A stretch of DNA of 64,000 nt, from the NCBI RefSeq assembly GCF_024763615.1, contig NC_077222.1, forward strand, positions 62,744,001-62,808,000, read 5' to 3'. This DNA comes from Phlebotomus papatasi (lineage: Eukaryota > Arthropoda > Insecta > Diptera > Psychodidae). A model generated the notes under the pieces. That model had not been told where the DNA came from and did not search any database. It was given only the letters and a program-made list of their open reading frames with translations. This document shows, piece after piece, positions 1-10,100 of the stretch (positions within the stretch are counted from its first letter, which is position 1; each line of letters opens with the position of its first letter). The position numbers were made by a program, and so were the translations under genes.

Positions 1-492
1 AAGTTCGATAGTCTTCAATCGGGTCATAGTGGAGACTGTACAACTGGCAATCTTAAGAGGGATCAAAAGGATAATATTTATCACCAAAATGTGACAAATA
101 TTCCAGACTCGGTCTCGCAATCATCTGGAAGTGAATATGATCCAGACTCGGTCTCGGAATCATCTGGAAGTGAATATGATCCAGACTCGGTCTCGGAATC
201 ATCTGGAAGTGAATATGATCCAGACTCGGTCTCGGAATCATCTGGAAGTGAATATGTTCCAGACTAGCCATCAGAAATTACATGACCAAGCCGTCGACAA
301 GAAATCTCAGAGGACACACGGAACAAGATTGTGGAGTACGTGTTAATTAAGAGAAATTCTATTAGTGTTACTGCACGTAAATTCAAAAAAAATCCACGCG
401 ACATCCGAAAAATTATTTTAAAGGCTAAACTTGAACTTACTGGTGAACAAAGGAAAATGATTGCAAAACCAGGTACAAAACCACGCAAATAA
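1..492 (+). pseudogene. Broken coding remnant with acidic Ser-rich repeats, cut by the window edge
   Basis: Frame 1 is open from base 1 and then reads through two in-frame stops, TAG at 265-267 and TGA at 283-285, before ending at TAA 490-492. The reading before the stops contains 13-residue repeats of the type PDSVSESSGSEYD. After the stops it continues as a basic segment with EISEDTRNKIVEYV near the start and LTGEQRKMIAKPG near the end. The composition stays protein-like across both stops, so I read it as a decayed gene or transposon ORF and not as two genes. I do not recognise the family. The start lies left of the window. An intron covering the stops cannot be excluded. Confidence 0.4.
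103..264 (+). repeat. 39-bp tandem repeat, about four copies
   Basis: A 39-bp unit beginning CCAGACTCGGTCTCGGAATC is repeated about four times with very few differences. As 39 is a multiple of three, it keeps the frame of the surrounding reading and encodes a 13-residue acidic repeat. Open frames on the other strand over this stretch are by-products of the repeat. Confidence 0.85.
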
Positions 493-814
493 TTTTCCTC
501 CTCTTTTTCTTATATATTTCTGACCTTTGGGCACAAAAAAGTGTTTTTTTTTGTTAACAAATATAACTTGAGTTTGATGATCAATAGAAAGAAAGTGAAT
601 TATGAAAAAGCCACCCAAATAATTTTCTTTTATATATATTGATTTTTGGCTCTTGACTTGAACTACTTAAATATTGAAATCATGTTTTTTTTTAACTTAA
701 AAAAAATGCTATATAAAAATGTCAAAATGAAGTAAAAAAAAACTTTCCATAAAGAATAAAGAAATCTATGCAAAGCTTTCTTTCCTTTTTCACTAGGGAA
801 AAGTACTCTCCCTT

Positions 815-1060
815 CACTGAGAAAAAATGGGGATGCGATTAACTTTTTTTCCTCGTAACTTTAACACTTTTTAGGTGTAACAACATTTTTTAATGTTAAT
901 TTTACACCTTTTTTAAGGGTAAAATTAACATGAAAAAGGATAACTTTAACCCCTAATACACCTAAAAAGCATAATATTTACACCGATTTCGGATCAATAC
1001 TGCAAGGTAAAATAAACATTTCCGTAATGTTATTTTAACTTTTTCAGATTTCTCTCAGTG
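815..1060. mobile_element. MITE family A, copy 1
   Basis: A 246-bp element with ends CACTGAGA and TCTCAGTG and the same 2-bp flank (TT) on both sides. The interior has the T/A-rich 'TTTTTAGGTGTAA' and 'GGGTAAAATTAACA' blocks shared with copies at 31528, 38984 and 40189. It is non-coding. Confidence 0.85.
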
Positions 1061-1240
1061 TTCGAACGTTCATGCCTTCGAATAATGTGGATTTTCTTTT
1101 AGTTTTCCTAAGAGACTTACACATTTCTATTAAATATTAGTTGGCTTATCATCAATTGTTGATAATTCCGTGATAATTTAGTGTAAATCTCTTACGAAAA
1201 CTAAAGAAATTCACATTATTCGAAGGCAGGAACGTTCGAA
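1061..1240. repeat. Fold-back element with arms of about 60 bp
   Basis: The left arm starts TTCGAACGTTCATGCCTTCG and the right arm ends with its reverse complement (one mismatch in that stretch), enclosing a loop of about 60 bp. The element directly abuts MITE A copy 1. It is probably a MITE of a separate family. Confidence 0.7.
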
Positions 1241-1852
1241 TGGGCAGCACTTTCTCCTATTCCTAATTTTCAACTTGTTTGCTCTTTCGTAAAATGTTGC
1301 TTATTTTTCTTTTTGGAATGTTCGCTCAGTTGTACTTGAGTATGCATTTGAGTACCCTGGTGTTGACTTGCTTTGGGATATGTGAAGTGGTAGCAATAGA
1401 AATTCTTCTGACCAGATTTATCACATTTTGTCTCACATGAAACTCACCTCACAAACATCCCCGAAACTTTGTGTAATACTGGTTTCAAACCTAAGGCTCA
1501 AGTATATGACTTAGCTTCTTTATTTTTTCAGGTAATGTTTTTAGGAAAATTTAATTTAAAATTAGGTATTAAAGGCAAATGATCCACTAGATCTTGAATA
1601 GCCAATAAAACTGTTTATTATTTAAGATTTCTTAACCTGTGGGAACTAGGCTTAATCTCCAGTCTAAAACCTGTAAATTTGATGTGAAACAATCCAGTCT
1701 ATTTAGTTTCATAATTTCCGGTTGGTTATGTCCCAAACCAGAATCCTAAGTGATCAAGGGAGTCTTCAGAATAATGGTACAAAAAATTATCAATAAGAAG
1801 CTCCTTGCAGTTTGATGAACAAAAAGTGTTTTACAGGTTTTACATCATTTAA

Positions 1853-2982
1853 CTCTTTCCGGACCACAACATATCCAGCGAACGAATTTCAGTAAAACTC
1901 ACTTTATTGTAACTCTTAGTGGTCAAATATGATACTTTTACAGAGAAAGAATTTTTTCCTCCTCTGGGAAATTGGAAAACTCAAGGGTACTCTCGTCCCC
2001 AAAAGAACGAAAAGGAAACAAACTTCAATTTTCCCAAAGCCAATATTATCGATTTTGTAAACTATTTGTGCGTGTCAAAGGACTCCTGTACGATGTTGAT
2101 AACTAAAACAAGGTGAATTATTGACCAGTATCTTGTGAGATGTTCAGGAAGTGCTAAAAAAGACACCCAGCTCCTGCTTGTAAACAGATTCCTCATAATA
2201 TTTTACACATAACACTTTAAAACACATTTCTTTCAACACGATGTTATTGTAGACACATTAAGCTTTCTCAAAAGCATAAAAGACACTTCCTGGACAATCA
2301 GAATTCACCAAAATCAGGAAAAACAGGAAAAACTTCCCTGAAAGCAATCTTCCGCGCTGCCAAATGTCAAAATTATTGGCCATGTTGGCAAAAATGTCGC
2401 TCCCGCTTCCAATTTTCTTACAAGGTTGGTGTCAAAAAGCAAATGGCGGGCATTGGCGGGATAACCTTACATTTGACCTCTAGATTTTTGGGGACGAGCG
2501 TACCCATAAAGTTTGAACAAGTTTTTTTTGAAAATTTAAGAAAAAATTGTTTTTCGAATTTATGCAATCTGTAAAAATTAGTTATCATACTTATTGGCCC
2601 TTATTGGAGAAATTGTCTCTCGTGCAAAGTCCGAATTGTGCTCAGTGTAACGATTTTTGTGACAATTTTTTCCCCAAAATTTCTATACCTGGAGAAGGAG
2701 GAAAACCCCTCCGAAACGTCGGCTTAGGAAATTAAAAGGAGAAAGGAGCCAAAGGTCAATACCGTGTTTCACTGCCCCTCATACTCAGTTTACTGTCCGA
2801 AAACTATCTAGCAAAAATATCTTAGCTCAGGAGTTAATTGAGATCCTGCAAAAAATATCCTAGATTTGGACATCATCATAGTTTGTAATCATCCACAAGA
2901 ATCGGATTTTTATCGATTCTAAATAGTCTAAAAAAAAATCTTTTTTCCATGGGTACCCAGAGTCCCAAAGGAGACGAAAGAG
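1853..2982. mobile_element. TTAA-flanked element with CTCTTTC ends
   Basis: TTAA at 1849-1852 and at 2983-2986 flank a sequence that begins CTCTTTCC and ends GAAAGAG. The TTAA target site is typical of piggyBac-type transposons. Inside there is another inverted pair around 1985 and 2505 (GTCCCCAAAA / TTTTGGGGAC), and no transposase is visible. Related ends are at 42584-43538. I see no other gene in this stretch. Confidence 0.55.
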
Positions 2983-3124
2983 TTAAAGAAGTCCCGATTT
3001 TGCGGAAACCGCAGAAAATTTAAGTGATGAAATTTATTATAAAACTATTCTCTTAAAAATGTAATTTGACTCATTTAACATTCAGAGACAAGGGGTAACT
3101 CATTTCCATTTTTTTCTGACAAGG

Positions 3125-3210
3125 GTTTCTGGTTTCTCAGGTTTTACGATGCAAAATTGGTTTTTCGGGTTTCGCGACGCAATTTTTGGGTTTCGCGATG
3201 CAAAACCCAA
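3125..3210. repeat. 30-bp minisatellite, array 1 (degenerate)
   Basis: Degenerate copies of a unit containing GGGTTTCGCGATGCAA. The same unit recurs at 4335-4480 and 4940-5187. There is no sign of host coding. Confidence 0.7.
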
Positions 3211-4334
3211 TGGGCAAACGATTACTCCGACTCAAAAATGACTGGGTTTTGTTCTACAAGAAATGATCAAAAAATTACTCCTAATTGGAATCTTAAAAAT
3301 TCGTCGTATTCGCGTCGAATTTGAGTCAGAGTATTACTCAAAATTGAGTTAGTAATACATTAGTTATTTTACGGGCTTCAAATTTACTCTGACATGAAGT
3401 AATAAAAGCGACTCCAAGGGACGGTCCTTTTCCGTACGAAAAAATGACGCGCCAAAAACCGTGCACTTGCCATCCTTCTCTACCGCATATGTGCGAAATC
3501 GGTGTACGTACTGTCAATGAGAAAGTCAAATGAACTCCACAATTTTGTACTATACTATCACATTAGACACCGTTTTCTCATTAATTCTTCACATATTTTA
3601 TTAGTTTTTGCTACTTTTTATGGAATTTTGGTCAATTTTTTCCAATTTCACTACTCACATTTGCGAATATTTTTCTCATACGACTATTGCTGAATGAGCC
3701 GCCCGACATGTCGAAAATATTCCAGCTGGGTGGCAACAACACACAAAAATCTTTTAAAATTTTCACTAAATAGGACTTTTAGACACAATATTTTTATCAC
3801 ACAATACTCCTGAAACAGGAGCAAACACCTTAATTACGAAATTTAATTTTCCATAAAAATTAATTGTCCGGGTATTTATCAACCAAAACACTGCCTAATT
3901 TTTGCTTAATTTTTGTCGGTACTGTCTTTTTCTAATTCACAACACATTTCTCTACTGGAGGAGGTTTTCCTCCTAATGTTACACTATAATATTCTTGAGA
4001 AAACACGCGAAATTGCCAACTACTTTGCGAATTCACAGCACTGCGTAATTCTATTTGCCATTTGACAAGTGAAATTTCCCCTCAGACATACCCAGCGAGG
4101 GGAAGATTATTTATAGGGACACTGGAAGTCTCTGGAAGAGCCCATTTTGGCGCGTCATATTTTAGTCGTGGGCGAGTAATTTCAGAGTTATTACGACGCC
4201 AAGTGACTTTCGTTATAACCGTCATATTATTCCCCACTTTCCGTCATTCAACGCTCTGACGACCGTCACAGGACACATTTTTGGATGCAGAATACATACA
4301 TCCAACAGTGATCTTCCTCAAAATTGCCGTTTGG

Positions 4335-4480
4335 GAAATTGGGTTTCTTGGGTTTCGCGATGCAATTTTTGGGTTTCTTGGGTTTCACGATGCAATTTTG
4401 CGGTTTCTCGGGTTTCGCAATGCAATTTTTGGGTTTTTCGGATTTTGCGATGCAAAAATAGGGTTTCTCGGATTTTGTAT
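4335..4480. repeat. 30-bp minisatellite, array 2
   Basis: Four to five copies of a roughly 30-bp unit (GGGTTTCTCGGGTTTCGCGA followed by TGCAA and a T- or A-run). Open frames exist on both strands because the unit length is a multiple of three and lacks stops. I treat them as artefacts. Confidence 0.8.
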
Positions 4481-4939
4481 TTATTCTTCATCTTGATTGT
4501 GACATTTCCAACCTTCCCTGCGGCCATCGCCGTCTTAGCGTCGGTGACCAACCTCAAGAGCCAAAACGATGGAAAAGCTCTATCACGGGTTGTATAAGCC
4601 AAAGTAACATTATTTGTTTACAGATCTTTCATTAAATAAGAACCATTGAATAAGAATGTCAGGAAATGTCCACTCAATCAAGAGACAAGGCCAGACTGTG
4701 GCAGCCATTTGGCATGGAGGGTAAAAAAAAAGAGAAAAAAATTATATAATAAAAATATTAATGATGATAATAAATTAAAGAAAAACGAACCACGAAGGAA
4801 AAAAAACCCAAAAAAAAAAAAGAAAACGAAAGAAGCCAGAGAGAGAATAAAAAACGAAACCCATGAATAGGACACCAGAAAAGGGAAAATTTAAATATAT
4901 ATAAACACCAAACAGAAAACCACAATATACGAACCAGGC

Positions 4940-5187
4940 AATTTCGCGATGCAAAAATTAGGTCTCGGGTTTCGCGATGCAATTTTTGGGTTTTTTTGGA
5001 TTGCACGATGCAATTTTTCGGTTTCTCGGGTTTCGCAATGCAATTTTTGGGTTTTTCGGATTTCGCGATGCAAAAAATGGGTTTCTCGGGTTTCGCGATG
5101 CAAAAAATGGATTTCTCGGGTTTCGCGATGCAAAAAATGGGTTTCTCGGGTTTCGCGATGCAAAAAATGGGTTTCTCGGATAATTGA
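4940..5187. repeat. 30-bp minisatellite, array 3
   Basis: About eight copies of the same 30-bp unit. The last four are nearly identical (GGTTTCTCGGGTTTCGCGAT plus GCAAAAAATG). This is the most homogeneous of the three arrays. It is preceded at 4720-4900 by an A-rich low-complexity tract. Confidence 0.85.
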
Positions 5188-5761
5188 CGAGGATTTTTCA
5201 ATATGAGTTTACCACTTGTTTAGGGATCAATTTATAATTTTTGAATTGATTGTTTTAAAATAATCACAATTTGGGTAACCTTCACAAAGCAACAAAATGC
5301 CTATAATCAGCAAAGGGACCAAAATGACTTTTTTTTTAACATTAAGCTGTTTCTTTTACATTTTGAGTTTAATTCGCACAATTTAATATGCCATTATACA
5401 TTCGGACGTTAGTTTTGAAATGATATTTTTCAAGAATGAATTTACGCTTCAGAGAATTTCAAAATTTATCATTTATGGCAATTTCTCTGCTATTTTGTTT
5501 ATATAAAAAATTCTAATTTCATTCACATAAACTTCAGTTGTATTATGTTGCTGTTTTGATTGAATTTGTGTTTGGGAATTGAACGAATGCGATAACATTG
5601 ATAAGACCATTTCAGCAATAAATTTAAAAAAAAAATCTACTCGAGAGAGAAATTGGAAATCGCTGTGAGAAGAATTCTCTCAAGTGTGGCACAAACTTTC
5701 AAGAGCGCGCGGGAAATTATTCTTATCAAGATGAAGCAAAATTGGTCAGTTTCTCACTCAC
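5188..5761. other. Presumed intron of the spondin-like gene, nothing recognised
   Basis: AT-rich sequence downstream (minus-strand sense) of the GTGAGT donor that begins at 5761. No further spondin exon, tRNA or repeat was recognised here. Confidence 0.4.
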
Positions 5762-6572
5762 CATTCAGCTAGATTCCTAAATCCATCCGTTGCGATGTGA
5801 TTCTCTCCCCAAAATGAGAAATTTGTCTCATGAGTGGCTCCAATTACGTCGGAAAAGTGCGTGAGCCACACGGCAAAAGGATAATCCTTGGGATGAGTTT
5901 CATTGGACCAAATGCCCTGGAAGACAAACTGAATGCCAGGGAAATTATTAATTTGAGCTCTGGTTGGAGCTTTTGGTAAGGACTAACATTGTATTTGGCA
6001 TCATCGCAAGCACAGCATTCGCCAGCAATTGACTGCCTTGTGGGTTTTCCCTCGCAGATAATCTTTGTGAGACCTCCGTCGTCCGAGAACCATGATTCTT
6101 GATTCTCGTACACCATCGCTGAGAGAGCTACACATCCAGATCCCGAAGCAGGAGCCACCCACATGACCTGAATTTCGGTCTTGGGCAAATCATCGGCTTC
6201 TGAAACTGTATTCACGCACTTCTCATTGAATGTGGTCAGGGAATCACCAAAGAGCTGGAAGCGTCCAACTCTCTTGGGACTGGCCATGGAGAAGATGGCA
6301 GTGTTGAGATTTGGAGTGGAAGAAGCCTGAACACTGAGCATAAAGTGCGTGAATTGCTGCAAACGCAAATGTGTTCGAGATCCCAGCAAAAAGAGATTGT
6401 AAATCTTCCCAGGTTCATATCCATTGGGTTCCCCACCAATTATCAACCGATACCCATTGTCACCCCTCGTCCGGCGACTGTAGTTCTCAAATGGTGGCAC
6501 TTTTCGACATCCTGACACCTCCTGAGCCACAAAAAGCACAAAAACTAGCAAGAAAATCCCCTTGAGGACCAT
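5762..6572 (-). CDS. F-spondin-like secreted protein (reeler + spondin N domain), first two coding exons
   Basis: Coding exons are 6572-5988 and 5916-5762, separated by a 71-bp intron (5987-5917; GTTAGT...TTCCAG, phase 0). I start at the Met at 6572 because it opens a clear signal peptide (hydrophobic GIFLLVFVLFVAQEVSG, then Cys). An upstream in-frame Met lacks this. Residues about 25-155 match the cysteine-containing reeler domain. After GECCACDDAKYN the second exon continues GIWSNETHPKDYPFAVWLTH and FSFWGENHIATDGFRNLAEW, the hallmark start of the spondin N domain. Family members are extracellular-matrix glycoproteins in adhesion and axon guidance. The last exon ends within a codon at a GTGAGT donor, so more exons follow to the left, outside the window or too short to see. 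A reading that runs through the intron is spurious. Confidence 0.88.
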
Positions 6573-7155
6573 TTCTGGCGATTTACGGAACACAACTGCT
6601 GAGAGCACGAGAGATAATCTCAATTGACGCCTCCAGGCTCACCAATTAGCATCTTCTCTTGAGGCATCTTGCGGCCTCGAGCTCCATAGTCGCAATTGAG
6701 AAAAGGCAACCTCTGACCTCGTCTGAGAGTCTCAGTGCGATAAGAAGTTACCCCAGAGAGTTAAAATGACTCTCAGCTCCCGGAAAATCTCTTTAAAAAA
6801 AAACCAATATCTCTCTTTTCAATCGAGGAATCTTTATTATTTTTTTTAATCTATTATAGTAAAATTCATTGAAGGCTCTTAAGCCAAATTGGTATCATAA
6901 TGAATATAAATATCTCTTTTATCGCTTTTTATCTCATAAAAAAAATCACTCAAAAGAAAACTATTTTAAATCCCACAAAAAAAACAAATATAATGCAATA
7001 AAATAAAATCAAATGAAAATTTATATCACAACTGAGGATTTTTCTTTCATACTCTTCTGCTATCACAGAAAATAAAAGTAAAAAAAAGAGGATCAAACTG
7101 TATTAGATACGCAATATCGAGACTCTTTTGAGAATGAATTAGTGCAAAAAACGTC
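6573..7155. other. Intergenic region between KIAA0930 homologue and spondin-like gene
   Basis: About 600 bp between the KIAA0930-homologue stop/poly(A) signal (7176/7156) and the spondin-like start (6572), both on the minus strand. It should contain the spondin 5' UTR and promoter. A GATA-type site (GCGATAAGAAG, 6738-6748) is present. No TATA box could be assigned with confidence. Confidence 0.4.
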
Positions 7156-7161
7156 TTTATT
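7156..7161 (-). other. Poly(A) signal of KIAA0930 homologue
   Basis: AATAAA on the minus strand, about 15 bases beyond the TAG stop at 7178-7176. The 3' UTR would be very short. Confidence 0.6.
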
Positions 7162-7175
7162 CGCGGTGAAAAATG

Positions 7176-10100
7176 CTAAAACGTTAGTATTGGCGCTTCA
7201 CGATGGTCCAGGAGATCTGCAAGTAAAAAAAAGGCATAAATGAACACCCCTGAGACATTGAACAATTAATTTGGGAAACTAAAAAAAAAACAAGTGTTTC
7301 CGCCCGGGATCGAACCGGGGGCCTTCCGCGTGTTAGGCGGATGTGATAACCACTACACCACGGAAACATGTGGTGTACGTTTTTGCCCAGATCCGTTTGC
7401 CCATGCAGTCTCACTTTTCTCTGCTCCAATTTACTGACTGAGATACACATTCACTTTCCAATCATTCGGTTTTAATTAATTCACCTTTTATTCAAACACA
7501 AGTGGTTTACCAATACAGCGAAGTATTGGTTTATTTGATGTATTATTTTAAAAGTTTCGCTATTAGGAAACTTTAATATTTTTTTTATTGTAGAAAAAAT
7601 AAATTTCTTTTGCAAATTGTAATGCTGAAGAATATCTCTAATAAATTATTATTTGGAATTAAATGCGGAAAAATATCAATTAAAGCCTGATAAAATGGAC
7701 ATAAGACTTATCTCAATCTGAAGTGAAGTGCACAAAAAACTTTATCATAGAAATCTGCAAAGTCCAAAGAAACTAGAAAATATCTCTAGGGGATACAGGG
7801 GAAAATTAATCAGAATATGAAATTTTTCTTTGCATAATTTGTGAAAATGAATTGAATAAAATTGATAAATACTTCAATAAATTCAGAAGAAGGTGTTTAC
7901 TCTGAATAAATATGTATCGGTTTGCTCAGTATCTCTTTTAAGGCAAACGATAACATCACGCCGTCTAATTCTAGGGGAGACTGGGGCGAAAGTCACAAAT
8001 CGAAAATTTTAAAATTTAATATCTTCCAAGATAAATAAGATAGCGGCTTAATTTTTTTTCCATAGATAGCCTTCATAGGTCTTCTTCAATGTCGTAAGTT
8101 TGTTAGAATATGAATAAGGAATTTAGAAAATAAAAAATATCGAAATTTTTAGCCCTATTTTTGAAATATTTTCCGTGCAAAAGATATCAATTATTAGCTA
8201 TACTTATATAAAATTTGATGCACTGGTGAATATTTCCCAAATTATCTGGATATTCTTTGAATACGAATCCGCTATCTATTTTAGAATTTTACAAAGATTC
8301 TGTTCTCCAGAAATCCTTTTTTTAAAAATGACCATTTGGGGTAAAAAGTAACAAAAGCTATGGAGCAAAAAGTAACAAAAACCGAAATAATTTCTGATGT
8401 TCCACGGTGAAAAGAAACGTCAATGCTATGTGTCGCCGCTTGTTGTTTGTATTAGTCAAACGATTTGCAGTCTTTTGTGTGTTTTTTGTAAAATAGCTTA
8501 AAATGCGCTTTTCTCGCTCAGATAGAGAAAACGGTATTTTACAAAGGTGTAGAAGAATAAATTTCCTATGAAAATATGTAATCTTGTGGTTTCACTCTGA
8601 CCACAATTAATTATTTCTTAATAACACTCGCGATCTATAGTAATGAGGGAGGCGACTTTGTATCCTACTACCCGAGCACACAATGTCACGCTCTCTACCT
8701 CATCACTTCACACTTCTATACCCTAGCACGGTCACCGAGAGAATGATCGAGCTCTCTCACAAAAACTACCCCTAAGTGACAAAGTGCTCGAATAGCCGGA
8801 TCCGCCGGAGGAGGGCACCACTGGTACCAATTCAAATGGAATTCCTAAGAGGGGTTATTCAACGGTGCCAGAGAGTGATTCCACAATCTAGGTATTTTAC
8901 TTAAATTTACGGATTCCCGTAATAAAGCCAATCAAAATGTGATAGTATCTTATGCCGGAGACTATTTGCCCCAGCGTTTTTGAGAATGATCAAAAAATTA
9001 CATTTTAGAAAATGGCTCGATAAATATATTTCCTTACAAAATAGAAGAAAATTACTTTCACAGAGTTATAGAGCGGTAAATTTCCTATAAAACTGTGCTA
9101 ATTAGAAATTTTGGAGGTGCTCGGGTAGCTTGTAAAAAAATAAAATATCCGTTTTGTGACTTTTTTCCCCAGTCTCCCCTACTCTTGGTTAATTCTGCTT
9201 CGGTTTCTTCTAGATAAAAAAAAAATGCCTTCAGACTTACATTCTTAAAAATTTCACTTTATGATAAAAATTCGGAGTTGGAACATTTTAATTTTTTAAA
9301 CAACTCAATTATAATTTTTTTAAATTATATTTAAGTAAATGGGGTGGCAAACCGTGCTAGACTTTATGAATTGCTCAAACTTTGGACTGAGATGCTATAC
9401 TTCTAAAATACTTTCACATAATTTACCTTTTTCCGATTCTCAACCGATTTGAACCGATTCATAAATCACTCAAAAAGATTGCCCAAAATACATTAGAAGT
9501 ATTATAATTCAATTTTGGATGTAAATTAGTTATCCGTTATGAACATATGAGTCAGTTCATTACCGCTTCAAAACCGATTGAAATCTATAAGCTTGTCAGG
9601 AATTCTAACCGTGCTATCACACTAGGATTTTTTCAATTTGTAAATTCAATTTATTTCTCAGATGAATTGTTCCTATGCACTATTTTGCATTAAAAATCAT
9701 TTGAATTAATATATTTTCGCTTATTTGTTGATATAAACTAATACTTGGTCCACCAAAACAAGTTTAAATATGCTAAAATAGCATAAAATGTGGTTGCTCA
9801 AATTAATTTCAACTCAGCAAATTAAAATGTTAAAAGTGCTCAATTATTCCAATTTTATTGGACTTAGGCGATATAGGCACCCTCATTTTCGTTGTTTCTT
9901 TCTGCAAATGAGGTCCAACTATGTGAAGTAGTTCGTCGAATTCTTCAGTAGCCATACGAAGGATATTGTTGTGTCCAAGAAAATCACCAGTTGCGATATC
10001 ATCATATATTTTTTCAATGAATCCATGGGCAGATATCTCTTGGATCCATTTTCTAGCCCACAATCTCTTCCTTTTACCTTGAGACACATTTTTATTGAAC

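Noticed and set aside
103..264. CRISPR-like array
   Set aside because: The 39-bp units follow one another without spacers and keep a reading frame; this is an insect genome and a coding minisatellite.
4318..5201. Several 60-147-residue frames on both strands
   Set aside because: Simple translations of the 30-bp minisatellite and the adjacent A-rich tract.
5844..6623. Uninterrupted 259-residue reading of the spondin-like gene
   Set aside because: It reads through a 71-bp intron (5917-5987). Removing the intron restores the conserved spondin N sequence, and the first Met upstream of the signal peptide is less suitable.
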